Source of the DNA: Polynucleobacter sp. MG-6-Vaara-E2
GTDB taxonomy: Bacteria > Pseudomonadota > Gammaproteobacteria > Burkholderiales > Burkholderiaceae
Reading direction: 5' to 3'
Length of the DNA stretch: 64,000 nucleotides
Assembly (NCBI RefSeq): GCF_018687695.1
Contig: NZ_CP061303.1
Location: 1,815,847 to 1,879,846 of the forward strand
The notes below the pieces were generated by a model, which saw nothing but the letters and a program-made list of their open reading frames with translations, was not told the origin of the DNA and did no database searches. Below are positions 26,924 through 34,625 of the stretch, in pieces. Position 1 is the first letter of the stretch; every line of letters begins with the position of its first letter. The position numbers were made by a program, and so were the translations under genes.

Positions 26924-28411
26924 ATGAGCAAATTTTTACTCAAATCCTATTTCAAGGGTTTATTACTCCTCTCAATCGCTTGCGTAAGCGCCTTATTTGG
27001 TTCGGCACACGCACAAGCAGTTGAGAATCAAACTGGGCAAGCTATTTTTGAAGTGCTGGCCTCAGAAATTGCCCTGCAAAGAGGTGAAGCGGGACTGGCT
27101 TATGGGACCTACATGGAAATGGCACGCCAGTACAAAGATCCTCGTCTTGCTCAAAGGGCAATGGAAATTGGGATTTCAGGTGGTTCCCCAGAGTTGGCAC
27201 TAAATGCAGCTAAAACTTGGGATAGTTTGTCACCCCCCTCTCAAACTAAACCCAAAGAAGTTCTGGTTACCTTGCTCGTCTTAAGTAATCGCTGGTCAGA
27301 TGCAGTCAAACCTGCAATTGCCTTGTTGCGACAACAAACTCCAGCACAACAAGAAAATACGCTATTGCAACTACAAGCCTTGCTCAGCAAGGCAAAAGAT
27401 GAATCTGAAGCTTTGCGTGCTTTTTATGAAATTGCCTCAACGGTAAGACCAGCTATTAAAGATCCAGCTTTGCTTTATACCTACGCAATGTCTGCAGAAA
27501 AGATGGGGCGCTTAGATGTCATGGAAAAGACCTTGCGTGAAATATTGCGCAAGACCCCAAATGATGCCAATTCTTTAAACGCCCTGGGATACTCTCTAGC
27601 AGATAGAAATATCAAATTACCAGAAGCATTTGCACTCATCAGCAAGGCTCATCAACTATCACCTAAAGACAGCTTTATCTTAGATAGCTTAGGCTGGGTC
27701 AATTTTCGTCTTGGCAAAAATGAACTGGCGCTTGAGCAACTTCAACAAGCTTTTCGCATGAAACCTGAAGCAGATATTGCAGCACACACTGGTGAAGTCT
27801 TGTGGGCAATGGGTCGACGTACTGAGGCTGAAGAGATGTGGCAACAAGGTCAAAAATTAGACGCCAATAATCCCACATTGAAAGAAACCCTAAAGCGCCT
27901 AAAGCCAGACTGGTCAAGTGCAGATCAAGCCGCCTCAGGCTCATGGGACGGTCGTTTTGCGGTGAAGGTCACAGGTCTTACAGATGCCCAAAACCAAGGG
28001 GGTTCTGGTGGTTTCACGCTGACTCAAGAGCAACTCAAAGATGTTTTAGAAATACGCAATCCTGTTGGTGGATCGATTGCGAAAATTACTATCACTCCTG
28101 GTGAAGCCACCCTTGAGCGAGATGGTCAAGTAGTTGCTGCCATCGATGCGGATACCTTAATTCAAAATACATTAGGACTGCCACTGCCCGCACGCGGGCT
28201 CTCAAACTGGCTCAGAGGAGAAGTCAGGCCTGGTGGTGAAGCAAGCGTAGAGCGAAATACTAAAGGGCAAGTAAGCAAAATTAATCAAGATGGTTGGGAC
28301 TTAATTTATACCTGGAGCAATAAAAATCGTCTTGAAAAATTAATGATGACTCGTAGCTCGAATATTGGTTCTATTGATATTCGCCTGGTGTTCGATAACC
28401 CAAATGAGTGA
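26924..28411 (+). CDS. TPR protein fused to a LolB outer-membrane lipoprotein-insertion domain
   Basis: The 495-residue open frame has a signal peptide (cut likely after GSAHA, about residue 31), a tetratricopeptide-repeat body (about 35-325; NSLNALGYSLADRNIKLPEAF and DSLGWVNFRLGKNELALEQL are clear TPRs), and a C-terminal domain (about 338-495) resembling LolB: LEIRNPVGGSIAKITITPG, ATLERDGQ, DADTLIQNTLGLPLPARGLSNWLRG. LolB receives lipoproteins from LolA and inserts them in the outer membrane. The lolB gene normally sits exactly here, before ispE, as a separate lipoprotein gene. No lipobox cysteine precedes the LolB part. An imperfect lipobox-like LSIAC exists in the signal region. I use the ATG at 26924. 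The stop overlaps ispE by 8 bases. Confidence 0.85.
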   Translation: MSKFLLKSYFKGLLLLSIACVSALFGSAHAQAVENQTGQAIFEVLASEIALQRGEAGLAYGTYMEMARQYKDPRLAQRAMEIGISGGSPELALNAAKTWDSLSPPSQTKPKEVLVTLLVLSNRWSDAVKPAIALLRQQTPAQQENTLLQLQALLSKAKDESEALRAFYEIASTVRPAIKDPALLYTYAMSAEKMGRLDVMEKTLREILRKTPNDANSLNALGYSLADRNIKLPEAFALISKAHQLSPKDSFILDSLGWVNFRLGKNELALEQLQQAFRMKPEADIAAHTGEVLWAMGRRTEAEEMWQQGQKLDANNPTLKETLKRLKPDWSSADQAASGSWDGRFAVKVTGLTDAQNQGGSGGFTLTQEQLKDVLEIRNPVGGSIAKITITPGEATLERDGQVVAAIDADTLIQNTLGLPLPARGLSNWLRGEVRPGGEASVERNTKGQVSKINQDGWDLIYTWSNKNRLEKLMMTRSSNIGSIDIRLVFDNPNE

Positions 28412-29288
28412 AGCAAGCAATCAAACTCTAACGCTGCATTCACCAGCAAAGCTCAATTTATTTCTACATATTGTTGGCCGTAGAGCGGATGGCTATCACT
28501 TACTGCAATCTGTATTTCAATTGATTGACTGGTGTGACATTGTCAGTCTAAAAAGAATTCCAGAAAATGACATTCGTCGTATCAACCCAATCCCCGGCGT
28601 GAATCCTGAAAACGATTTAGTTGTTAGAGCCGCTAAGTTATTAAAGGATTTTTGCCAAATAGATTTCGGTGTTGAGATAAGTCTTAGAAAAGTGATCCCC
28701 ATGGGCGCTGGCTTAGGGGGTGGCTCATCTGATGCTGCATCCACCTTAATTGGACTAAATGCTCTCTGGAACCTGAAGCTAGACCAAAAGGCGCTCTGTG
28801 AGCTTGGTCTCCAGCTTGGAGCAGATGTACCTTTTTTCATTTTCGGCAAAAATGCCTTTGTTGAGGGAATTGGCGAGAAAATCAAAGAAATCAACTTAGG
28901 TAGTCATGATTTTTTGGTTATTTTTCCTAGGCAAGGAGTCGAGACTAAAAGGATTTTTCAAGACCCTGAATTGACCCGAGATCACGGTCAGATTACAATA
29001 GATGGCTTTCTTGCATCGCCATGGACGGATCTATCAAACGATTGCCAGGCAGTAGCGATGCGGTTATGTCCTGAAGTGAAGCAAGCTTTGGATTGGATTG
29101 GTCAGGCGGTACCGGGCTCTGAGCCCCGTATGTCAGGCTCTGGAAGTAGCGTTTTTACAGTCTTAGACCCTAAGATTGATGTCGCAAAACTGGAAAATCT
29201 TCTACAAAATCTTCCTAAAGGGTGGATGGGTCGGGTTGTTCGGGGGCTAAATAAAAATCCCGCTTACAATTTGATTTCTTCAGATTGA
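28404..29288 (+). CDS. ispE: IspE, 4-diphosphocytidyl-2-C-methyl-D-erythritol kinase
   Basis: IspE phosphorylates CDP-methylerythritol in the MEP isoprenoid pathway. The GHMP-kinase loop PMGAGLGGGSSDAAS (about residues 99-113), the N-terminal SPAKLNLFLHIVGRRADGYH and the C-terminal RMSGSGSSVF are present. I choose the ATG at 28404 (MSEASNQT), which overlaps the TPR-LolB stop by 8 bases; a longer start at 28365 would run further into that gene. Length 294 residues. The tRNA-Gln gene starts 5 bases after the stop. Confidence 0.96.
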   Translation: MSEASNQTLTLHSPAKLNLFLHIVGRRADGYHLLQSVFQLIDWCDIVSLKRIPENDIRRINPIPGVNPENDLVVRAAKLLKDFCQIDFGVEISLRKVIPMGAGLGGGSSDAASTLIGLNALWNLKLDQKALCELGLQLGADVPFFIFGKNAFVEGIGEKIKEINLGSHDFLVIFPRQGVETKRIFQDPELTRDHGQITIDGFLASPWTDLSNDCQAVAMRLCPEVKQALDWIGQAVPGSEPRMSGSGSSVFTVLDPKIDVAKLENLLQNLPKGWMGRVVRGLNKNPAYNLISSD

Positions 29289-29293
29289 TCCGT

Positions 29294-29370
29294 AGGGGAA
29301 TCGCCAAGCTGGTTAAGGCACTGGATTTTGATTCCAGCATGCGAAGGTTCGAATCCTTCTTCCCCTGCCA
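29294..29370 (+). tRNA. tRNA-Gln (anticodon TTG)
   Basis: The 77-base sequence folds as a cloverleaf. The acceptor stem AGGGGAA pairs with TTCCCCT, the anticodon stem CTGGA/TCCAG encloses loop TTTTGAT with anticodon TTG, the T-arm is AAGGTTCGAATCCTT, the discriminator base is G and the CCA end is encoded (29368-29370). It lies between ispE and prs, a position conserved in betaproteobacteria. With only 5 bases after ispE, it is probably processed from the ispE transcript or has a promoter inside ispE. Confidence 0.97.
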
Positions 29371-29424
29371 AATACTGCAGAAATGACAAAGACACCTTTT
29401 TGACCCATCAAAATCCCTAAGACT

Positions 29425-30390
29425 ATGTCCCAGACAAACTCAGATTTATTGACTTTATTTACAGGCAACGCAAATCCGGTTTTGGCTGAGGCTGTAGCCA
29501 AAGAACTGAAGTTACCAATGGGAAAAGCCTTTGTAGGTCGATTCTCAGACGGTGAAATTCAAGTAGAAATTCAAGAAAACGTACGCGGCAAAAATGTCGT
29601 GGTGATTCAATCAACCTGTGCACCTACAAACGACAGCTTGATGGAGCTCATGATCATGATTGATGCTCTCAAGCGCGCCTCTGCTAGTCGCATTACCGCA
29701 GTAATTCCTTACTTTGGCTATGCCCGTCAAGATCGACGCCCACGCTCAGCGCGAGTTGCCATCTCTGCGCGTATCGTGGCAAACATGCTGCAATCGGTTG
29801 CCGGTATTGAGCGCGTACTTACTATGGACCTTCACGCCGACCAAATTCAGGGCTTTTTTGATATCCCCGTAGACAACATTTATGCCTCACCAGTTCTATT
29901 GGCCGATTTAGAGGCTCAGAAGACCAAAAAAGATCTCATCATTGTTTCTCCAGATATCGGCGGTGTTGTTCGCGCTCGTGCAATGGCAAAACAATTGGGT
30001 ACTGATTTAGCAATTATTGATAAACGCCGTCCCAAAGCTAACGTATCGGAAGTAATGCACCTCATTGGCGAGGTAGAGGGTCGTCACTGCGTCATCATGG
30101 ATGACATTATTGATACTGGCGGAACCCTCTGTAAGGCCGCTGAAGCACTTAAAGAGCGTGGTGCGAAAGGCGTTACTGCTTACTGTACCCATGCTGTCCT
30201 ATCAGGCGGAGCTGTGGCTCGTATTGCGGCCTCTGAATTAGATGAGTTAGTTGTCACAGACACCATTCCATTGACTGCTGAAGCTTCAAAAGTCAGTAAG
30301 ATCCGTCAATTAACTGTAGCCCCTTTGTTGGCCGAGACTCTCTCGCGCATCAGTAAGGGTGATTCAGTCATGTCCATGTTTGCTGAATAA
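29425..30390 (+). CDS. prs: Ribose-phosphate pyrophosphokinase (PRPP synthase)
   Basis: Prs makes PRPP from ribose 5-phosphate and ATP for nucleotides, histidine and tryptophan. The 321-residue class I enzyme shows GRFSDGEIQVEI, the flexible loop YFGYARQDRRPRSARV, the metal-binding DLHADQIQGFFD and the PRPP loop VIMDDIIDTGGTL. It lies in the conserved ispE-tRNA-prs-rplY-pth order. A hairpin starts at the base after its stop codon. Confidence 0.98.
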   Translation: MSQTNSDLLTLFTGNANPVLAEAVAKELKLPMGKAFVGRFSDGEIQVEIQENVRGKNVVVIQSTCAPTNDSLMELMIMIDALKRASASRITAVIPYFGYARQDRRPRSARVAISARIVANMLQSVAGIERVLTMDLHADQIQGFFDIPVDNIYASPVLLADLEAQKTKKDLIIVSPDIGGVVRARAMAKQLGTDLAIIDKRRPKANVSEVMHLIGEVEGRHCVIMDDIIDTGGTLCKAAEALKERGAKGVTAYCTHAVLSGGAVARIAASELDELVVTDTIPLTAEASKVSKIRQLTVAPLLAETLSRISKGDSVMSMFAE

Positions 30391-30423
30391 GCCAAAAAAC
30401 GCTGTTTTACCCTGTTTTTTGGC
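30391..30423 (+). terminator. Hairpin after prs
   Basis: GCCAAAAAAC (30391-30400) pairs with GTTTTTTGGC (30414-30423), 10 base pairs with a 13-base loop, starting directly after the prs stop. The T-run is inside the second arm, so termination is plausible but could be partial; rplY follows with its own promoter-like sequence. Confidence 0.6.
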
Positions 30424-30438
30424 AGTTTTAGCTCATAT

Positions 30439-30470
30439 GTGGGCAAAAAACTCCATTCCCACGATATAAT
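30439..30470 (+). promoter_or_regulatory. Likely rplY promoter with flanking inverted repeat
   Basis: A consensus -10 box TATAAT is at 30465-30470, 55 bases before the rplY ATG. There is no good -35 box at 17 bases; instead an inverted repeat GTGGG (30439-30443) / CCCAC (30458-30462) covers that place, possibly an operator. The -10 box is seen; the regulation is inference. Confidence 0.45.
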
Positions 30471-30525
30471 TGAAAGCTTTTCTGTTTGGTCGCGAACGGA
30501 AATTAACCTTAAAAGGGAATTTAAT

Positions 30526-31173
30526 ATGAAAGTTGTAGCCTTTGAAAGAAGCGTACAGGGAACGGGTGCGAGCCGCCGTCTGCGCAATTCCGGAAAAACT
30601 CCGGGAATCGTTTACGGTAGTAAAGATCCAGCCTTGGTTATCGAGTTGGACCATAACGCGTTATTCCATGCTCTCCGTAAAGAAGCATTTCACTCCTCTA
30701 TCTTGGATTTGGAAATTGGCGGCAAAACACAAAAAGTGTTGTTGCGCGATTACCAAATGCATCCATTTAAGCCATTAGTTTTGCACATTGACTTCCAGCG
30801 CGTATCCGCGACTGAAAAAGTCCATATGCGCGTTCCATTGCATTTCACCAATGCTGATACTTCAGCTGCTGTGAAATTGCAAGGCGCAGTCATTAGCCAC
30901 ATCCTCAATGATCTCGAAGTTTCTTGCTTACCAGCAGACTTGCCAGAGTTCCTTGAAGTGGACTTGGGCAAAATCGAAGTGGGTCACTCTATCCACGCTA
31001 AAGATGTTGCATTACCAAAAGGTGTTAGCTTGGTATTACACGTTGAGCAAGAGAATCCCGTTATTGCAAACGCACGTATTCCAGCCGTTAAAGCTGCTGA
31101 GACTGAGGAGGCTGCTCCAGCAGCTGCCGCAGCTCCTGCTGCTCCTGCTGCTGACGCAAAGGACAAGGCTTAA
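30526..31173 (+). CDS. rplY: 50S ribosomal protein L25 (long, Ctc form)
   Basis: L25 binds 5S rRNA. The 215-residue protein has the N-terminal L25 domain (VVAFERSVQGTGASRRLRNSGKTPGIVYG) plus the C-terminal TL5/CTC domain (about 95-190) and an Ala/Pro-rich, low-complexity tail (EEAAPAAAAAPAAPAADAKDKA). I use the ATG at 30526 (MKVVAFERS) behind AAAAGGGA; the in-frame extension back to 30439 contains promoter-like sequence and is not coding. A strong terminator separates it from pth. Confidence 0.96.
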   Translation: MKVVAFERSVQGTGASRRLRNSGKTPGIVYGSKDPALVIELDHNALFHALRKEAFHSSILDLEIGGKTQKVLLRDYQMHPFKPLVLHIDFQRVSATEKVHMRVPLHFTNADTSAAVKLQGAVISHILNDLEVSCLPADLPEFLEVDLGKIEVGHSIHAKDVALPKGVSLVLHVEQENPVIANARIPAVKAAETEEAAPAAAAAPAAPAADAKDKA

Positions 31174-31198
31174 TACCTTAAGTCCGCTGTTTGCGAAG

Positions 31199-31226
31199 AA
31201 AGCCCGCGCAAGCGGGCTTTTCTTTT
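31199..31226 (+). terminator. Rho-independent terminator after rplY
   Basis: AAAGCCCGC (31199-31207) pairs with GCGGGCTTT (31212-31220) over a GCAA tetraloop and is followed by TTCTTTT-type T-rich sequence. It lies 26 bases after the rplY stop. Confidence 0.92.
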
Positions 31227-31269
31227 ATCTCTTTTTGTAGAAATCAATTTATATCTTTAAACTCACATC

Positions 31270-31860
31270 ATGACAAAATTAATTGTTGGCCTGGGTAATC
31301 CAGGCGATGAACATGAGGAAGATCGGCACAACGCTGGCTTCTGGTTTGTTGACGCCCTTGCAAAACAATTAAACACTCGCTTTGAATCAGAAAAACGTTT
31401 TCACGGTCAAGTAGCAAAAGCAAAATGGGAAGGCGAAGATCTCTACCTTCTAAAGCCAAGTACTTTTATGAACCTGAGTGGCCAAGCAGTTGGGGCGCTT
31501 TGTCGTTTTCATAAAATGACGCCTGCGGATATTTTGGTGGTGCAAGATGAGCTCGATCTCAAGCCAGGAACCGCTCGACTCAAACTAGGCGGCGGCACTG
31601 GCGGTCATAATGGCTTAAAAGATATTCAGGCGCACTTAGGAACGCCTGAATACTGGCGTCTGCGATTGGGTATTGGGCATCCAAGAGATCTCGCAGGCGA
31701 TGGTCGACCAATGGATGTAGCGGATTATGTTTTACGTAGACCGCAATTGGCTGAACAAAAACTGATCGACATCAGCATTGAAAACGGCTTACAAATTTTG
31801 CCGCTATTTTTGAAGGCAGACACCCAAACGGCAATGCTGGAATTGCACTCTAAGGGCTAG
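31270..31860 (+). CDS. pth: Peptidyl-tRNA hydrolase
   Basis: Pth releases tRNA from peptidyl-tRNAs that drop off ribosomes. The 196-residue protein has the catalytic H20 in RHNAGFWFVD, the substrate-binding FMNLSGQAV, and the GGGTGGHNGLKDI loop with VQDELDL. Gene order prs-rplY-pth is typical. No terminator is visible in the 9 bases before the convergent ferredoxin gene stop. Confidence 0.97.
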   Translation: MTKLIVGLGNPGDEHEEDRHNAGFWFVDALAKQLNTRFESEKRFHGQVAKAKWEGEDLYLLKPSTFMNLSGQAVGALCRFHKMTPADILVVQDELDLKPGTARLKLGGGTGGHNGLKDIQAHLGTPEYWRLRLGIGHPRDLAGDGRPMDVADYVLRRPQLAEQKLIDISIENGLQILPLFLKADTQTAMLELHSKG

Positions 31861-31869
31861 ATCATCCAG

Positions 31870-32136
31870 TTAAGCTGCACTCGCTTTTTTAGCGGCAGTA
31901 AGCAGCTTGAACTTCACCATTAGTTGTTCTTGGGTTTCAGTGTGGTTAGGATTGAAAGGAATGCAATCTACAGGGCACACTTGACGACACTGGGGCGCAT
32001 CATAATGACCAACGCACTCGGTGCATTTACTTGGGTCAATCTCATAAATCTCCAGTCCCATATAAATCGCATCGTTAGGGCATTCTGGCTCACAGACATC
32101 GCAATTGATGCATTCGTCAGTAATCATTAAAGCCAT
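31870..32136 (-). CDS. 2x[4Fe-4S] ferredoxin, YfhL type
   Basis: The 88-residue protein has two cluster motifs, CINCDVCEPECPNDAIY (about residues 9-25) and CTECVGHYDAPQCRQVCPVDCI (about 38-59), with the longer insertion between cysteines of the second motif that marks the YfhL/Alvin ferredoxin group. These are very low-potential electron carriers whose partners are not well known. It lies 16 bases downstream of coaD on the same strand, an association frequent in proteobacteria, and converges with pth. Confidence 0.94.
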   Translation of the reverse strand: MALMITDECINCDVCEPECPNDAIYMGLEIYEIDPSKCTECVGHYDAPQCRQVCPVDCIPFNPNHTETQEQLMVKFKLLTAAKKASAA

Positions 32137-32152
32137 TATTTACTCAGCGGCC

Positions 32153-32644
32153 TTACTTAGTGTTTTGATTAGCAATCTTATTCACAAGCCATTTTTCTAC
32201 AGATGGAAATACAAACTTACTAACATCGCCACCCATAGAGGCAATCTCACGCACAAAGGTGCCGGAGATAAATTGATACTGATCAGACGGGGTTAAGAAT
32301 AATGTTTCAACATCAGGCAAGAGATAACGGTTCATACCTGCCATCTGAAATTCATACTCAAAGTCTGATACTGCGCGTAAGCCTCGCACAATGACGCGTG
32401 CATTGTGCTCTCGAGCAAAATCTTTTAGCAACCCATCAAAGCCGACCACCTTCACGTTGGAGTAGTGCCCCAGCACTTCTTTAGCAATCGCAATACGCTC
32501 ATCTAAGGAGAAAAAAGGATGCTTGCTACGACTGGAAGCAACTCCCACGATTAATACGTCAAAAATACTAGATGCACGACGAACCAAATCCTCGTGGCCA
32601 CGAGTAAAAGGATCAAATGTTCCTGGATATACAGCGACAGTCAT
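32153..32644 (-). CDS. coaD: CoaD, phosphopantetheine adenylyltransferase
   Basis: CoaD adenylylates 4'-phosphopantetheine in coenzyme A synthesis. The 163-residue protein has the nucleotidyltransferase HxGH-type motif TFDPFTRGHEDL (H18 near the N-terminus), the RGLRAVSDFEYEFQMAGMNR segment and the ISGTFVRE (ISSTxVR-like) motif. It lies 36 bases downstream of rsmD, the common rsmD-coaD pairing. Confidence 0.97.
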   Translation of the reverse strand: MTVAVYPGTFDPFTRGHEDLVRRASSIFDVLIVGVASSRSKHPFFSLDERIAIAKEVLGHYSNVKVVGFDGLLKDFAREHNARVIVRGLRAVSDFEYEFQMAGMNRYLLPDVETLFLTPSDQYQFISGTFVREIASMGGDVSKFVFPSVEKWLVNKIANQNTK

Positions 32645-32680
32645 AACTCTCCTAAGGCTTTAACAGCTATATGCAAGAGT

Positions 32681-33280
32681 TTAGCCTCTTCCGCTCCGAA
32701 ATAGACAAGCTTTTACCTGTCCAGCCTCTAAGTATTTTCCACAATGCCAAGCTGGTAATAGGGCTTCCACCTCTTCAAGAAGACGATTTGCGGAAAATTC
32801 CACATAAATGCCACCGCCACCAGAATCATCACAAATTCTGCCTGCCTCCATCACCGCTTTATCAAGTAGGGCATTATCAGCAAATGGGGGGTCAATAAAA
32901 ATGAGATTGCTTGAGCGTTCTGCTTGTTGCTTTAAAAACTCCACACTATCGCGCTGCAAAATTTCTACCGCCCCAAGAACCGGCGAAGATTGCAATCGAG
33001 AAAAATTAGCAACTAAATTTGCATAAGCTTTTTTATCTTTTTCAAGAAGTACAACCAGTTCTGCACCGCGTGAAGCTGCCTCAAAACCGAGAGCGCCCGT
33101 ACCAGCAAAGAGATCTATACAGCGCAAACCCCCTAAATCTTGGCCGAGCCAATTAAACAATGTTTCCCGAATGCGATCAGTCGTTGGTCGCAGACCAGGC
33201 AAATCCAAAACAGGTAACAAACGACTTCTCCAAGTGCCACCAATAATGCGCACTTTCTTAGGCGGCTCAACCTTGAACAA
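32681..33280 (-). CDS. rsmD: RsmD, 16S rRNA (guanine-966-N2)-methyltransferase
   Basis: RsmD methylates G966 of 16S rRNA. The protein shows RIIGGTWRSRLLPV, GLRPTTDRIRETLFNWL, SAM motif I DLFAGTGALGFEAASRGA and the catalytic FIDPPF (a DPPF variant of NPPY). The call of the start is uncertain: the frame has no ATG, and the best candidate is TTG at 33280 (MFKVEPPKKVRIIGG), with a GTG ten codons later as alternative. No clear ribosome site precedes either. It starts 7 bases after the upstream M16 gene stop, so it may depend on translational re-initiation. Confidence 0.93.
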   Translation of the reverse strand: MFKVEPPKKVRIIGGTWRSRLLPVLDLPGLRPTTDRIRETLFNWLGQDLGGLRCIDLFAGTGALGFEAASRGAELVVLLEKDKKAYANLVANFSRLQSSPVLGAVEILQRDSVEFLKQQAERSSNLIFIDPPFADNALLDKAVMEAGRICDDSGGGGIYVEFSANRLLEEVEALLPAWHCGKYLEAGQVKACLFRSGRG

Positions 33281-33287
33281 TTTGGGT

Positions 33288-34625
33288 TTATTTATTTTGA
33301 GCCCCTAGAACAACAATCTTCATGCGATCCATTGCGAGATATTTTTGGAATGCAGCACTAACTTGATTCAATGTAACCGCATCCACTTGCTTAGCCCAAA
33401 CCTCCATTGTGTCCAGCGGTAAATCATTCCACACGATCGATGAAACGTTATCTAATAACTTACGATTGTTATCGATCCGCAATGGATAGCCATTTACCAA
33501 ATTTGCTTTTGCAGCAGCGAGCTCAGATGGGGTGGGGCCATCGGCAATAAATTTTGCAACGGTGTCGCTCATCACCTCAAGCGCCAGAGAACCCTGATCA
33601 CTCTTAGTTTGCAAGCCAGCCTGAAAAGTGCCAGTGTCTTTGCCTGGTGCGAAATAACTAAAGACGCTATAGGCAAGTCCCCGCTTCTCACGCACCTCAG
33701 ACATCAAGCGTGATACGAATCCACCGCCACCCAAGACATAGTTACCAACCAATAAGGGGAAATAGTCAGGATTGTTACGGGCTACAGCTGTCATACCCAT
33801 GGCGACATGCGCTTGCTGAGAATCAAAGGGAATCTGCACTTCACGTTGCGCTAAAGGTTCGATGGGCGAACGTTCCAATTGCGGTAATGGTGCAATCGCA
33901 GGTCCTGACTGCGGGATTCTTTTTAATAGAGTTTGCACAATTTCATTTGCCTGCGCTTGATCTACATCACCCACAATGCTGACTATCATGCGATCACCAC
34001 GGTAGAACTGCTGATGAAATTTCTGCAAGTCTGAAACAGTGATGGCGCCAACTGATTTAACTGATGGAGATTCAGCCAAAGGATAAGTACCGTAGATCAT
34101 TTTTTTAAAACGGCGTTCTAAAACATAATCTGGCTTTGTTTCTGCTTCCAACAAGCTGGTGATCGTTCTTTGCTTTTCTCGCGCTAAGATATTTGAATCG
34201 TATGTGGGTATACTCAACATGGCGGAAGCTAGCTGTACTGCCCTATCTCGCAAGTCTTTTCTACTTAATGTGCGAATACGCAAGATGGCACGCTCACCGC
34301 CCACTGATAAAACAATATTTGCACCTAAATCCGCAATCTCATCGGCAATTTGCGCTTCGCTTAGCAAACCCCCTTCGCCACGAACCCCATAGTTCATGAG
34401 GCCTGCAGTCATATCCGCTAAACCGCTCTTGCCAGCTGGATCATAGCGATCACCAGCATCAATACTGACCTCTATATCGACCATTGGTAATGTCTTGGTT
34501 TGCACTAAATAAGCTTTAGCGCCTTTGTAAGTATCTAATTTTTCGATCGGTAGGATGGCCTGAGCGCTATCCAGTAAACCGAATCCCAGAAGATAAATCA
34601 GGAAGACTTTATAAGGGACTCTCAT
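33288..34625 (-). CDS. M16 peptidase-family protein, non-catalytic partner
   Basis: The 445-residue protein begins with a signal peptide (MRVPYKVFLIYLLGFGLLDSAQA) and has the two-domain M16 fold, but where the zinc motif HxxEH should be there is SGLADMTAGLM, so it is a catalytically inactive partner. It keeps the substrate-binding RY-like region (GGGFVSRLMSEVREKRGLAYSV, about 285-305) typical of the second subunit. Such pairs work as periplasmic heterodimers in known M16B systems. It overlaps the catalytic gene by four bases (ATGA). Confidence 0.9.
   Translation of the reverse strand: MRVPYKVFLIYLLGFGLLDSAQAILPIEKLDTYKGAKAYLVQTKTLPMVDIEVSIDAGDRYDPAGKSGLADMTAGLMNYGVRGEGGLLSEAQIADEIADLGANIVLSVGGERAILRIRTLSRKDLRDRAVQLASAMLSIPTYDSNILAREKQRTITSLLEAETKPDYVLERRFKKMIYGTYPLAESPSVKSVGAITVSDLQKFHQQFYRGDRMIVSIVGDVDQAQANEIVQTLLKRIPQSGPAIAPLPQLERSPIEPLAQREVQIPFDSQQAHVAMGMTAVARNNPDYFPLLVGNYVLGGGGFVSRLMSEVREKRGLAYSVFSYFAPGKDTGTFQAGLQTKSDQGSLALEVMSDTVAKFIADGPTPSELAAAKANLVNGYPLRIDNNRKLLDNVSSIVWNDLPLDTMEVWAKQVDAVTLNQVSAAFQKYLAMDRMKIVVLGAQNK

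Noticed and set aside
29236..29270. Promoter for tRNA-Gln inside the end of ispE (TACAAT at 29265)
   Set aside because: The nearest -35-like TTGTTC is 23 bases away, too far; co-transcription with ispE is simpler.
31108..31170. GCT/GCA-rich stretch at the end of rplY as a DNA repeat element
   Set aside because: It simply codes the Ala/Pro-rich tail common in long L25 proteins.
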